From Arthrobacter sp. DNA4 (GTDB lineage Bacteria > Actinomycetota > Actinomycetes > Actinomycetales > Micrococcaceae), in contig NZ_CP101466.1 of assembly GCF_024362385.1 (NCBI RefSeq), forward strand, positions 3,472,001 to 3,536,000: a DNA stretch of 64,000 nucleotides, written 5' to 3'. Under the pieces are notes generated by a model. It ran no database searches, was not told the DNA's origin, and saw nothing but the letters and a program-made list of their open reading frames with translations. A program made the position numbers and the translations under genes. Of the stretch, positions 34,764-43,907 are shown piece by piece. Numbering within the stretch: the first letter of the stretch is position 1; each line of letters opens with the position of its first letter.

Positions 34764-36880
34764 GCCTCGCACTCCGCAACGCGTCCCTCTTCGTCGGCCG
34801 CCGCCCGTCCCGCAGGCTGGCCTGGATCATTACCGCGGTCCTGCTCCTGCTCGGCTCGGGCACCGCCGCCTACGCGTTCTGGGCGTCCACCACCAGCAGC
34901 AACAACGCGGCCGCAGTAGCCGACGCCCTGACGCCGGGCTCCAAGCCGGCCGTCAGCGCCAACGGTGCCGCACTCTCGGTCACCTGGGCCAACGGGACCA
35001 CCGTCAACGGCCGTCCCGCCACCGGCTACACCGTTGCCCGCTACTCAGCAGCCACCGGTGGGACCGCCACCCCGGCCACCGGCGGCTGCGCGGGAACCGT
35101 CACCACCCTCACCTGCACGGAGCAAAACGTCCCGGGCGGCACCTGGTACTACACCGTCACCCCGGCCATCGCGCTCTGGACCGGCGCCGAGAGCCCGCGC
35201 AGCAACGGCATCAGCAGCGACGCCATCGCGCCCACATCATCAGCCACCGTTTCGCCCACCCCGAACGCGGCTGGCTGGAACAACACCAGCCCGGTCAGCG
35301 TCACGGTCACGGCCGACGACGGCACGAACGGTTCGGGCGTCGCCTCCATTACCTACGCGGTCGACGGCGGCGCGCAGCAGACGGTCAGCGCGGCCGTCGC
35401 CACCATTCCGGTCACGGTAGACGGCACGCACACGGTGTCCTACTTCGCGACCGACAAGGTGGGCAACGCCGGGTCGGCGCAGAGCCAGACGGTAAAGATC
35501 GATACCCAGGCTCCCGCGGCTCCCGTCTTCGCCACCGTTCCCGCCTACGTAAGCCAGGCGACGGTTACCGGAGTGGCTGTCAGCGGCACCGCTGAAGCAG
35601 GGGCCAAGGTTAACCTCGTAGCCAGAGATGGCGCGGGGCATTCAGTGCCGGCGACGGCCACCGCCACGCTGGGCTCCTGGTCCGTCACAGTTGACCTGAC
35701 CAGCCTGGACCAGGGCACCGTTGCCTACTCGGCAACCGCCACGGATGCCGCAGGCAACACAGGCACCGCCAACACGGCCACGAGCGCGAAGGACACCGTC
35801 GCCCCTTCCCCGGCGGCCGGCGTGAGCGTGCCCACCTACGTCTACACAGGCAACGTCTTATCCGTCCCCGTCACCGGCAGCGCCGAAGCCGGGTCTACGG
35901 TGACTGTAAGCGCCGCCGACACCGTCGGCACCACCCCTGTCACGGGCACCGCCACTGCTTCCGGAACGGGTGCCTGGTCGCTGAACCTGAACCTCGGAAC
36001 CCTGGGCCAAGGAGCAATCACCTACACCATCAACGTCGCCGACCCTGCGGGCAACACCAGTAGCGCTGTCACTGCATCGGACACAAAGGACACCGTGCTG
36101 TCCCTAAAGCTCAGTCCCCTGCCGACGATCTTTTCGGGCAACGTAAAAAACTACCCGGTCAGCGGCACCACCGATTCCGGTTCCACCGTGAACCTAACGG
36201 TCACCGACTCGGCCACGGGCGTCCCGGCAACCGCATCGGGCTCCGCCTGGACCACGCCCGCATTGGACCTCTCCAGCCTCCGGGACACCTCAACAAGCAA
36301 TCCAATCGTCACGGTGACGGTCACAGCCACTACGAGTGACGCTGCGGGCAACACCGCTTCTGTCAGCGCCACTGTCACCAAGGACACCACCGCGCCGTCC
36401 GTCACGGGCGTTGTCCTCGCCAACGGCGGGCCGAAACAGAATTCCGCGGACAAGGGCGACACCCTAACCATCACATACTCCGAGGCCCTGGACCCGGCGA
36501 AATTCTGCACCAGCACCAGCGGTGCCACCACCTTCAACGGCATCGTAACGCTGGCTGACAACAACCTGAACGACACCCTCAGCTTCTCAACGACCGAATG
36601 CACGGGACTCAGCATCGGCAACATCTCGCTGGGCGGCAACTACGTTTCGGGAACAGCCACATTTGGGCCCAACGCTAACGGATCCGGTGGGGCGTCCACT
36701 CTTACGTGGAACCCCACTGCGAAGACGTTCACCATCAAGCTCGGGAACTCTGCCAACGGCAGCACCCTGCAGAATGTGACCGCGGGGCAGCCCTCCTATG
36801 CGCCGTCGTCGAACCTCACTGACGTGGCGGGCAACACGGCCGTACCTGGACCGGGCAACTGGGTAAATTCAGGTTTCTGA
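34760..36880 (+). CDS. large exported multi-Ig/FN3 surface protein with SipW-type signal
   Basis: 706 aa. After a basic start and a hydrophobic helix comes AAYAFWASTTSSNNAA, the same signal type. The mature protein has an FN3-like module (about 55-140), an OmpL47-type repeat with YAVDGGAQQTV, then three tandem Ig-like repeats each around GxxxxGSTVxVxxxD...GxWxxxLxLxxL (about 255-530) and a C-terminal region on bacterial Ig (SbsA-like) lines (VTKDTTAPSVTGVVLANGG). There is no LPXTG or TM anchor at the end. Likely a secreted adhesin or fibre/matrix component. Confidence 0.75.
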   Translation: MSLALRNASLFVGRRPSRRLAWIITAVLLLLGSGTAAYAFWASTTSSNNAAAVADALTPGSKPAVSANGAALSVTWANGTTVNGRPATGYTVARYSAATGGTATPATGGCAGTVTTLTCTEQNVPGGTWYYTVTPAIALWTGAESPRSNGISSDAIAPTSSATVSPTPNAAGWNNTSPVSVTVTADDGTNGSGVASITYAVDGGAQQTVSAAVATIPVTVDGTHTVSYFATDKVGNAGSAQSQTVKIDTQAPAAPVFATVPAYVSQATVTGVAVSGTAEAGAKVNLVARDGAGHSVPATATATLGSWSVTVDLTSLDQGTVAYSATATDAAGNTGTANTATSAKDTVAPSPAAGVSVPTYVYTGNVLSVPVTGSAEAGSTVTVSAADTVGTTPVTGTATASGTGAWSLNLNLGTLGQGAITYTINVADPAGNTSSAVTASDTKDTVLSLKLSPLPTIFSGNVKNYPVSGTTDSGSTVNLTVTDSATGVPATASGSAWTTPALDLSSLRDTSTSNPIVTVTVTATTSDAAGNTASVSATVTKDTTAPSVTGVVLANGGPKQNSADKGDTLTITYSEALDPAKFCTSTSGATTFNGIVTLADNNLNDTLSFSTTECTGLSIGNISLGGNYVSGTATFGPNANGSGGASTLTWNPTAKTFTIKLGNSANGSTLQNVTAGQPSYAPSSNLTDVAGNTAVPGPGNWVNSGF

Positions 36881-36906
36881 CGGTCCGGGCCGCAAGAGGA
36901 AGGCAC

Positions 36907-37125
36907 CTATCCGTGGGCAGAACCGCCGCCCCAGTACTGGAAGCTGTCATAGCAGTGGCGGGAGCAAAATGCCGCCGATGGAGATTGGGGCAGGGCCATC
37001 CCGCAATACCTGCACTTTGGCTTGGATCGCAGGATCTGCTTCACGATTTTCAGCATGAAAGAACGGTAGGCGCCCGCTCCGCAGACGTGACCAGTAATTG
37101 ATACTTCAATCCAGATTGCCGCCAT
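36907..37125 (-). CDS. small zinc-finger-like protein, 72 aa
   Basis: C-terminal half CRYCGMALP...AFCSRHCYDSFQYW has two Cys pairs suited to zinc binding. ATG 37125 has GGAG ten bases upstream; ATG 37056 (MLKIVKQIL) is an alternative nearer the conserved part. Function unknown. It faces the end of the surface-protein cluster. Confidence 0.5.
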   Translation of the reverse strand: MAAIWIEVSITGHVCGAGAYRSFMLKIVKQILRSKPKCRYCGMALPQSPSAAFCSRHCYDSFQYWGGGSAHG

Positions 37126-37909
37126 ACCTGCACGGCTCCTTCCGCGTCGGCGGCCTTGAGGAACTTGGGGCTACCTTGATGGATTCCTGAGCGGATCCAA
37201 GCCCATCCTTGAGGCAGTCCGGGCAAAGTGATGCCGAAGGGACGGAATGCAGCCTTGCTGCAACTGGGTGCTGGGGCCCAGTTCACCGCCCACCGTCGGC
37301 TAACGCCGATGGTCTCGGACGCCTGGCGGCACCACCAGTGGGGTCGCCAGGCACCAACTTCACGTGAACCACAGGCGAGGGGCCGGCGGCGGAGGCCAAG
37401 GATCAACGTCGATCCGAAAAAGCCGTCGGCCCCCACACAACACACCGGGCGCGATGCCAAACCATTGACTGGAGTGCATCCGGGCGCCGGGACGGCAGCC
37501 TAACCAGGCGCCGTCACTTGCGACAGATGCACCGAGTTTCAGCGGAAGCGGTCACCCTGCAGTCCACCCGATGACTGCAGGGTGAGCCCTTCAGGAACAC
37601 GGCGCGCCCTGGGCTTTTCCCGCCGATGTCCCAAAATATAAGCTGCTGCCGGGGCACCATCATCCGTCCGGCAGCAACCAACGTACCCCGGTAGCGGAAC
37701 CTCGCAGAAGGGTTGGCGGCACCCGATCGGCGCCGCCGGCTACCCAATTCCAAAGGCAAATTGCCAGCAGGGGCACGGCCGGTAAGCCCCCACACCTACC
37801 CCGCGCCGGAGGTGCCAGGGGTTCCCAGTCCCCGTAATCAGCATTGATTCCGGAGTTGGGTAGTCAACGGATGACGACGGCACGCCCCGGAGTGGGCGAC
37901 GACGGCTCC
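37126..37909. other. gene-poor region of about 780 bp
   Basis: I see no plausible gene on either strand. Positions 37553-37584 form a perfect 12-bp inverted repeat with an 8-base loop (CACCCTGCAGTC and GACTGCAGGGTG), a possible terminator or RNA hairpin. The rest looks like decayed or non-coding DNA. Confidence 0.4.
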
Positions 37910-38005
37910 TCACTTCCTGCGGCGCAGCACGATCACGATGTACAGGGCGACGGCGACGGCCACCAGTGCCCCTATGCTTACACCTGCGCTTTGACCATCG
38001 AGCAC
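37910..38005 (-). CDS. small membrane protein, 31 aa
   Basis: GTG start at 38005 with AAAGGAG seven bases upstream. Product begins MLDGQSAGVSIGALVAVAVA, continues as a membrane helix and ends in a basic RRRK tail, giving N-out/C-in topology. Function unknown; next to a Pel-like cluster but on the opposite strand. Confidence 0.5.
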   Translation of the reverse strand: MLDGQSAGVSIGALVAVAVALYIVIVLRRRK

Positions 38006-38471
38006 TTCACAACTCCTTTGCTGTTTCACGTCGCTGCCGGCAATTCAGGATAGGACGTTCCGCGCCTGCGGCCACTCCTTAACGCGCCGCGAGACCTCTT
38101 CAGGAAGCCTTAAGGACCTTTGCTCAAATCATTGGATATTTATTAATCGATTCAATGGTCCGTTCTTGATTTAGGGCCTTTATTGTCGTGTCCGGGCCGC
38201 TCCTTCCCGGAGCGGAACGCGTTCCGCGCACCCAAAAGCTTCCGGGTTTCCCCGCAGGGGACCACCCGGGTTTGACCGGGGCCGGCGGCGGTGTGTGCCC
38301 TCCTGAGACCGGGGCACATCCCCCCAGTCGCCGTCGGCCCCCCACTTGGCCACAATCACACCCCTTACGCTTCACGACGCTGCCGTCACCGCTGCCCTGG
38401 GCGCGGCTGACCAGCCGCGTGTTCCCAAGGCAACAGGTTTCGCAGCTCCCGCCTGCCGCCCGAAGGAAGAC
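38006..38471. promoter_or_regulatory. regulatory region upstream of the Pel-like cluster
   Basis: 466 bp. The stretch 38113-38185 is strikingly AT-rich for this genome and holds AATCGATT. The 16-bp perfect palindrome GCGGAACGCGTTCCGC lies at 38212-38227, and TCCCCGCAGGGGA (about 38250) can form a hairpin in the transcribed leader. These are candidate operators or an RNA element for the cluster; no riboswitch class was recognised. A GAAGGAAG ribosome site precedes the first gene. Confidence 0.45.
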
Positions 38472-39932
38472 ATGACGTCACTGAAACATCTGCTGCAAGA
38501 CACCTATGCCCGCCAAATGTTCGTGTTCGTTGTTGTGGGCCTGGCCCTCTCCGCCATGGTGCCGTTCGGCAGCAGGTTCCTTACCGGCGACTCGCCTGTC
38601 CTTGTCCTGGCGGCAGCAGTGCTTCCCCTGCTGCTGGCCGTAGCGCTCATCGTCACTCCCCGCGTCTCCAAGGCAGACCAGCAGGCCGCAGGCGGTTCCC
38701 AGGAACGCCTGGGCGCAGCCTTGCTCCTGTACCTGTCACCGGTGCTCCTGCTGAACGCCGTCTACCCGCTGGTGAGTCCTGCCATGGCAGGCATCGACGT
38801 TGCAGGGGTACCGCTGACCTACGTGGTCCTGGCTTCGTCGGTCACGGTGCCGTGGCTGGCCCAGGCTGCATGCCTCCCCATCTACCGCGTGCTCGGTGAC
38901 CTCATGGAGGAGCGCAACCTCGGGGACATCACCCGCCGGTTCTGCCAGTTCTGGCCGCTGATGTTCGTCCAGTCCCTGCCCCTGGTGGCGGTGTTCGCGG
39001 TGCCGCTGTGGCTTGCTACCGGCTGGTCCTGGGACGCCATGATGCACTACGTGGTCCTGTGCGTCCTGCACCTGCTGTTCGTGCAGTCGCTGGTTCTTGC
39101 CAACGTGGCCAACCGCCGCGGCCTGTGGGCTGCCGCCTGGTCCGGCTACGCCGCTGCACTGTTCCTCGCTCCTGCCGCCTGGTGGCTGCCGCCGCTGGTC
39201 GGAACCGCCACGCAGCTCGTTGCCATGCGCTCGGGCCTGCGCCACCTGAGCATCTCCAAGCACCTGGGCGCACGGGTGTTCGGTACTGACCTGGTCCGTG
39301 GCCTGCTCATGGGCGCGGTCCTCTGGGCTGACAAGTATGCGCTGTTCCTGGTGACCGGCGGCGCGTTCCAGGTGGTGGCTGTTTTCGCGGCCATGCTCCC
39401 GGCAGTCATCGCCTACAACTTCTACTTCGTCCACCTGGCGCCCGGCGTGGACCGCGCCCTCGGCAGGCTGCACCACGACATCGCCACCGCCCCGGTCAGC
39501 GTCCTGAAGGGCAGCTCCAGCCGGCTGGTCCGCGTCCTGGACCGCTCGGTGGTCCTCACCGGAGCCATCGCCGGGCTGCTGACCCTGTCGGTGTCGCTTG
39601 CAGTGTCCGGCCTGGACCCGGCCAACACCGTGCTCACGGTTGCCTCGGCCCTGGCCTCGTGGTCCTTCATGATGCTCACGCTCCTGAACTACGAGCTGGA
39701 CTTCATCGGCGAGAAAGTCACGCCCCAGATCCTCGGGGCCGTGCATCTGGCCGTCTGCATTCTCGCCTTCGCAGGCGGAGCCCACCTGATCGGCACATCG
39801 ATGCACTCGGCCAGCTACCTGATCCTGGGGGCCGCTGACTTTGTCCTCATCGCCGTCGGCTGGACGCTCTACAAGCGGCACTGGAGCCAGCCCGAATACA
39901 CCCTCTTTTGGCGGCACGCCACCACGTGGTGA
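38472..39932 (+). CDS. pelG: PelG-like polysaccharide transporter
   Basis: 486 aa from ATG 38472, preceded by GAAGGAAG; the upstream in-frame extension is not protein-like. About twelve membrane helices, soluble loops sparse. The helix pair ending in FGTDLVRGLLMGAVLWADKY and the loop FYFVHLAPGVDRALGRLHHDI resemble PelG of the Pel exopolysaccharide system, which moves polymer across the membrane. The assignment is strengthened by the PelF-like gene 80 bp downstream, but the similarity is read by eye, so a generic flippase is an alternative. Confidence 0.65.
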   Translation: MTSLKHLLQDTYARQMFVFVVVGLALSAMVPFGSRFLTGDSPVLVLAAAVLPLLLAVALIVTPRVSKADQQAAGGSQERLGAALLLYLSPVLLLNAVYPLVSPAMAGIDVAGVPLTYVVLASSVTVPWLAQAACLPIYRVLGDLMEERNLGDITRRFCQFWPLMFVQSLPLVAVFAVPLWLATGWSWDAMMHYVVLCVLHLLFVQSLVLANVANRRGLWAAAWSGYAAALFLAPAAWWLPPLVGTATQLVAMRSGLRHLSISKHLGARVFGTDLVRGLLMGAVLWADKYALFLVTGGAFQVVAVFAAMLPAVIAYNFYFVHLAPGVDRALGRLHHDIATAPVSVLKGSSSRLVRVLDRSVVLTGAIAGLLTLSVSLAVSGLDPANTVLTVASALASWSFMMLTLLNYELDFIGEKVTPQILGAVHLAVCILAFAGGAHLIGTSMHSASYLILGAADFVLIAVGWTLYKRHWSQPEYTLFWRHATTW

Positions 39933-40012
39933 CGCGGCTCCCGCCAGCACCGCACGTCCCTCAGTCAGTCCGAAACTCTTGAGCCTCCAGAACACCAGAT
40001 GAGGAAACAACC

Positions 40013-41770
40013 ATGTACTCGACCCTTAAGAACCTAAAGACCCGCTGGAACAGCAACCCGGCCCCGTCAGTGCTCCTGGCCGGACCGGCAGCCGCCCCGG
40101 CACCCATGGATGCCGGGAACCGGGATGTCGAGTACCAGGACGTTGACGTGGCCATCGTGATGGAGTCCACCTACCCCTACCTCAAGGGCGGCGTTTCGGC
40201 AGTGGTGCACGACATCGTCACCCACAACCCGGACCTCAGCTACGGCATCATCCACATCACCTGGGACTCCAGCGCGCCCCTGACGGACCTCTACGGCATG
40301 CCCGAGAACGTCCGCTGGGTCCGGACGGTCTTCCTCAGCATGGAGGAACACCGGCACGACTACATGGCGGTGACCGTCAAGGACCTGGGCATGGACTCCA
40401 AGCAGCGCGAAGAGCTCTCGCACCGGCTTTTTGACGCCATCTACGCCCTGTCCGAATACGGCGAAGTGGAGCCGCTGTGGGACCTGATTGACGAGGGCCT
40501 GAACAAGCGGACCCGGCAGTACCCCCTGTGGGCCCTGCTCGGTTCCCGGGAATTCATGCAGGCGCTGCAGGATCGCATGCCGCAGCTGAACCTTCCGCTG
40601 GCCGAATCCTTCTGGGTCCTGCGCAACTTCTTCTCCCTGGCGTACGCCATCACCGGCGAGACCATGCCCCGCGCCAAGGTCTACCACGCACACACCACCG
40701 GGTACGCCTCGCTGCTGGGGGCCGCCGCGGCGCGGGACCACGACACCGCCTTCCTGCTGACCGAACACAACCTGTATGTCCGGGACACCGTGAACACCCT
40801 GCTGGACCGCAACATGGCCCTGTCCATCACGGCCGACGATTACCGGCTCTTCGACGTCACCGCGGAACAACGCGCCTGGATGGCCTGGTGGACGGAAATG
40901 GGACGCTTCTGCTACCCCAGCGCCCGCCTGATCACCTACCTCTACCCCAGCGCCATCACCGAGGCAGCCCGCCTGGGAACGGACATCGACAAGTCCGTGG
41001 TGGTGCCCAACGGCATGGTCATCGAGGAGTTCGACGGGAAGTACCGGGCCCGCCGACAGGTCCTGGAAAACCTCCGGCAGGACTCCGCAGACCACGTCTG
41101 GCGCCTGGTCTACATCGCCCGCGTGGTGCCCATCAAGGGGCTGCTGGACCTGCTTTCGAGCATGGAGGTCCTCACGCAGCGCGGCTATCCGAACCTGCAC
41201 CTGGACGTCCTGGGCCCCACCGAGCACGTGCCCGAATACTACGAGGCCTGCCTGGCCAAGATCGAGGCCCTGGGCCTGCAGGACAAGGTCACCATCCACG
41301 GCACCGTCAATGTCCGGGAAATGCTTGACCAGTTCGACCTGCTGGTGCTCCCCAGCTACAACGAGGGCCAGCCCATCGTCATCCTGGAAGCCATGGCCGC
41401 CGGCATTCCCACGGTGGGCTCCGATGTTGGCGGCGTGGCCCAGCTCATCGCCGATGACCTGCTGACTACGGACGGGAAGACCATCGGCGCCTGCGGCGAA
41501 ACCGTGACACCGGGCAACGTGGTGCAGATGGCGGACGCGGTCCAGGCAGTCATCGGCAACCTGGACGCCTACGGCGAGTATGCGGCCAACGCCCGCACCC
41601 GCGTGCAGGAGTTCTTCCAGATGCATGAGGTCATGCGGTCCTATAATCAGATCTACCGCGCCCTGGGCGACCTGCCGGTCGTGGAATCGGCTGCTGCGGA
41701 CGTAACAGCGCTGGACATGGCAACCGTGGACGAACTGCCCACCGAAGCCCTCACCGTGGTGCCGCTGTGA
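40013..41770 (+). CDS. pelF: PelF-like GT4 glycosyltransferase
   Basis: 585 aa, ATG after GAGGAAA. The N-terminal domain has the DUF3492 signature seen in PelF: IVMESTYPYLKGGVSAVVHD and HITWDSSAPLTDLYGMPENV. The C-terminal GT-B half has VVVPNGMVIEEFDG, LVYIARVVPIKGLLDLL and the donor-site LPSYNEGQPIVILEAMAAG (E-x7-E). PelF uses UDP-sugars in the cytoplasm and hands the polymer to PelG. Residues 1-30 and 555-585 are extensions. Stop overlaps the next start by 4 bp, indicating an operon. Confidence 0.8.
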   Translation: MYSTLKNLKTRWNSNPAPSVLLAGPAAAPAPMDAGNRDVEYQDVDVAIVMESTYPYLKGGVSAVVHDIVTHNPDLSYGIIHITWDSSAPLTDLYGMPENVRWVRTVFLSMEEHRHDYMAVTVKDLGMDSKQREELSHRLFDAIYALSEYGEVEPLWDLIDEGLNKRTRQYPLWALLGSREFMQALQDRMPQLNLPLAESFWVLRNFFSLAYAITGETMPRAKVYHAHTTGYASLLGAAAARDHDTAFLLTEHNLYVRDTVNTLLDRNMALSITADDYRLFDVTAEQRAWMAWWTEMGRFCYPSARLITYLYPSAITEAARLGTDIDKSVVVPNGMVIEEFDGKYRARRQVLENLRQDSADHVWRLVYIARVVPIKGLLDLLSSMEVLTQRGYPNLHLDVLGPTEHVPEYYEACLAKIEALGLQDKVTIHGTVNVREMLDQFDLLVLPSYNEGQPIVILEAMAAGIPTVGSDVGGVAQLIADDLLTTDGKTIGACGETVTPGNVVQMADAVQAVIGNLDAYGEYAANARTRVQEFFQMHEVMRSYNQIYRALGDLPVVESAAADVTALDMATVDELPTEALTVVPL

Positions 41771-42849
41771 CCGGAGTGGGTGCGTGGATCCGCTACGGCG
41801 ATCCCATCTCTCCGGCGCAGATCGACTTCGCCGCCGAGCACTACCGCGCGGCCATCCTCCAGCCGTGGGAGCTGGACGCGGCGGCCGAGCTCAAGCGCCG
41901 CCGCCCGGACATGACGGTGCTCTGCTACAAGTGCCTGTCCTCCACCCGGGCGTATGAACCGGGGCCCGTCTTCAGTTCCGGGGTGACGTACCGGGAGGCA
42001 GAGGACGACGGCGGCACATGGTTCGCCACGCGGCTGGACGGTGCGCGCATCGAGTGGAACGGCTACGGCGGCCACTGGCAGATGAAGGTGTGGGACCCGG
42101 AGTACCGTGCCCGCTGGGTGGAGAACGTCACCAGGGAGCTGGCAGGCTCCCCCTTTGACGGCGTGATGGCGGACAACGACGTCTTTGACGACTACTACGG
42201 CATCCGGCCCCCGGTGCAGGACGCGGCATCCATGGCCGACTTCCGGGAGGGCCTGGACAAGCTCGTCCATGCCGCGGGTGCGGCATTGAACGGTGTGGGC
42301 AAGGTCCTGGTGCCCAACATTGCCGAATCCCGGCGCCTGCCGGGCCGCTGGGATTCCCACGCGGCGTACGGCGGCGGCTTCGAGGAGGTGTGGCTGGGCT
42401 ACGGCCCGGCAAACCTGTTCGATCCCCGGACGGCCGAGGCGCAGCTTTCCCAGGCAGACGGGCCCGGCCTTTCCATCCTGCGCGTCCCCACCGATGGCGA
42501 CGACGCGCACCCCAACTTCCGGTACGGCCTGGCGGCGTTCTGGATCTTCGGCGGCGGAGCGGGCTCCTACACGGCAACCGGCCACGACGACTACAGCCGC
42601 ACCCAGCACATCGAGGAACTGGACTGGCCCCTGGGACATCCCGAGGGGCAGCCCCAGGGCCGGCGGCATGTGTGGCAGCGGACGTTCAGCGGCGGCTGGG
42701 CGGCCGTGAACTTCAACAATGACGGCCGCAGCCGGCGACGCATCAAAGTCCCATCCGGGCTGGTTGATGCCGCCGGGCAACCGGCACCCCACCATGTGGT
42801 TTTGGCTCCGCAGAGCGGGGTTGTCTATCAGCGAGGGCAGAGACATTAA
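41767..42849 (+). CDS. GHL15-type hypothetical glycosyl hydrolase
   Basis: 360 aa starting GTG 41767. It resembles the hypothetical glycosidase family GHL15: barrel strands such as VGAWIRYGDPIS and MTVLCYKCLSST, and WDPEYRARWVENVTREL followed by DGVMADNDVFDDYYG, whose acidic residues are the likely catalytic site. No signal peptide, unlike the secreted Pel hydrolases, so its placement in the cell is odd. It sits between the PelF-like gene and the epimerase in one operon. Confidence 0.7.
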   Translation: MTGVGAWIRYGDPISPAQIDFAAEHYRAAILQPWELDAAAELKRRRPDMTVLCYKCLSSTRAYEPGPVFSSGVTYREAEDDGGTWFATRLDGARIEWNGYGGHWQMKVWDPEYRARWVENVTRELAGSPFDGVMADNDVFDDYYGIRPPVQDAASMADFREGLDKLVHAAGAALNGVGKVLVPNIAESRRLPGRWDSHAAYGGGFEEVWLGYGPANLFDPRTAEAQLSQADGPGLSILRVPTDGDDAHPNFRYGLAAFWIFGGGAGSYTATGHDDYSRTQHIEELDWPLGHPEGQPQGRRHVWQRTFSGGWAAVNFNNDGRSRRRIKVPSGLVDAAGQPAPHHVVLAPQSGVVYQRGQRH

Positions 42850-43873
42850 GGTTCTAGTTACCGGCGGCGCCGGGTACATCGGGTCCCACACCATCCTCCA
42901 ACTGCTCGAGGCCGGGCACGACGTCACGGCGGTGGACAACCTCAGCAATTCCCAGGTGGAGTCGCTGCTGCGCGTCCAGAAACTCTCCGGACGCAGCCTG
43001 GCGTTCCACGAGGCCGACATCACGGACCCCGCGGCGCTGGACCAGGTGTTCGCGGCCGCCGGGGTGGAGGCGGTGATCCACTTCGCGGGCTTGAAGGCCG
43101 TGGGCGAATCGGTGTCCCAGCCCCTGCGCTACTACCGCAACAACGTCACGGGGACGCTGAACCTGCTGGAGGCCATGGACGCCCACGATGTGCGGACCCT
43201 CGTTTTCAGCTCCTCCGCCACCGTGTACGGGAGCAACCCGCAGATGCCGCTCAAGGAGGACAGCAGCCTGGGGGCCACAAACCCCTACGGCCGGACCAAG
43301 CAGCAGATCGAAGAGATCCTCACGGACGTGCAGGCCTCTGACGGCCGGTGGCGGCTGGCCCTCCTGCGCTACTTCAACCCGGTGGGCGCCCACCCGTCCG
43401 GCCAGATCGGCGAGGATCCGCAGGGGCCCCCGAACAACCTCTTCCCGTACGTCACCCAGGTGGCGGTGGGCCGCAGGGACATGCTGAACGTCTTCGGCGG
43501 CGACTACCCAACATCCGACGGCACCGGGGTCCGCGACTACATCCACGTGATGGACCTCGCCGCCGGCCACCTGGCGGCACTGGATTACCTTGCCGCCCAC
43601 GAGGGGGTCCACACCTGGAACCTGGGCAGCGGCAGCGGCCACTCCGTCCTGGAAATCATCCGCGCCTTCGAAAAGGCCGCACAGACTGCAGTCCCCTACA
43701 GCCTGGCGGAGCGGCGCCCGGGAGACGCCCCGGTCAGTCTGGCGGATCCGACGGCGGCCTTCCGCGACCTGGGGTGGAAGGCGGCGGAAACGCTGGAGAA
43801 CATGTGCGCCGATGCCTGGCGTTGGCAGCAGAACAACCCGAACGGTTACCGCATGGAGGCGGCAGCCAGTTGA
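42845..43873 (+). CDS. galE: UDP-glucose/GalNAc 4-epimerase
   Basis: 342 aa. The NAD-binding GGAGYIGSH follows a few residues from the start, and SSSATVYG with NPYGRTKQQIE supplies the Ser and YxxxK of SDR epimerases. The conventional first residues (KVLVTGG) begin at ATT 42845, preceded by GAGGG at the right distance and overlapping the previous stop; in-frame TTG 42821 and ATG 42794 are alternatives without a convincing ribosome site. It provides UDP-Gal or UDP-GalNAc for the polymer. Pel contains GalNAc, so an epimerase in this cluster fits. Confidence 0.9.
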   Translation: MKVLVTGGAGYIGSHTILQLLEAGHDVTAVDNLSNSQVESLLRVQKLSGRSLAFHEADITDPAALDQVFAAAGVEAVIHFAGLKAVGESVSQPLRYYRNNVTGTLNLLEAMDAHDVRTLVFSSSATVYGSNPQMPLKEDSSLGATNPYGRTKQQIEEILTDVQASDGRWRLALLRYFNPVGAHPSGQIGEDPQGPPNNLFPYVTQVAVGRRDMLNVFGGDYPTSDGTGVRDYIHVMDLAAGHLAALDYLAAHEGVHTWNLGSGSGHSVLEIIRAFEKAAQTAVPYSLAERRPGDAPVSLADPTAAFRDLGWKAAETLENMCADAWRWQQNNPNGYRMEAAAS

Positions 43874-43907
43874 AAGCCGGCTGTCGCGGCTTGGCTGTGG
43901 CCGGCGG

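Noticed and set aside
37228..37795. Several ORFs on both strands in the gene-poor region
   Set aside because: Low-complexity Arg/Pro/Gly-rich translations, no ribosome site, no conserved motif.
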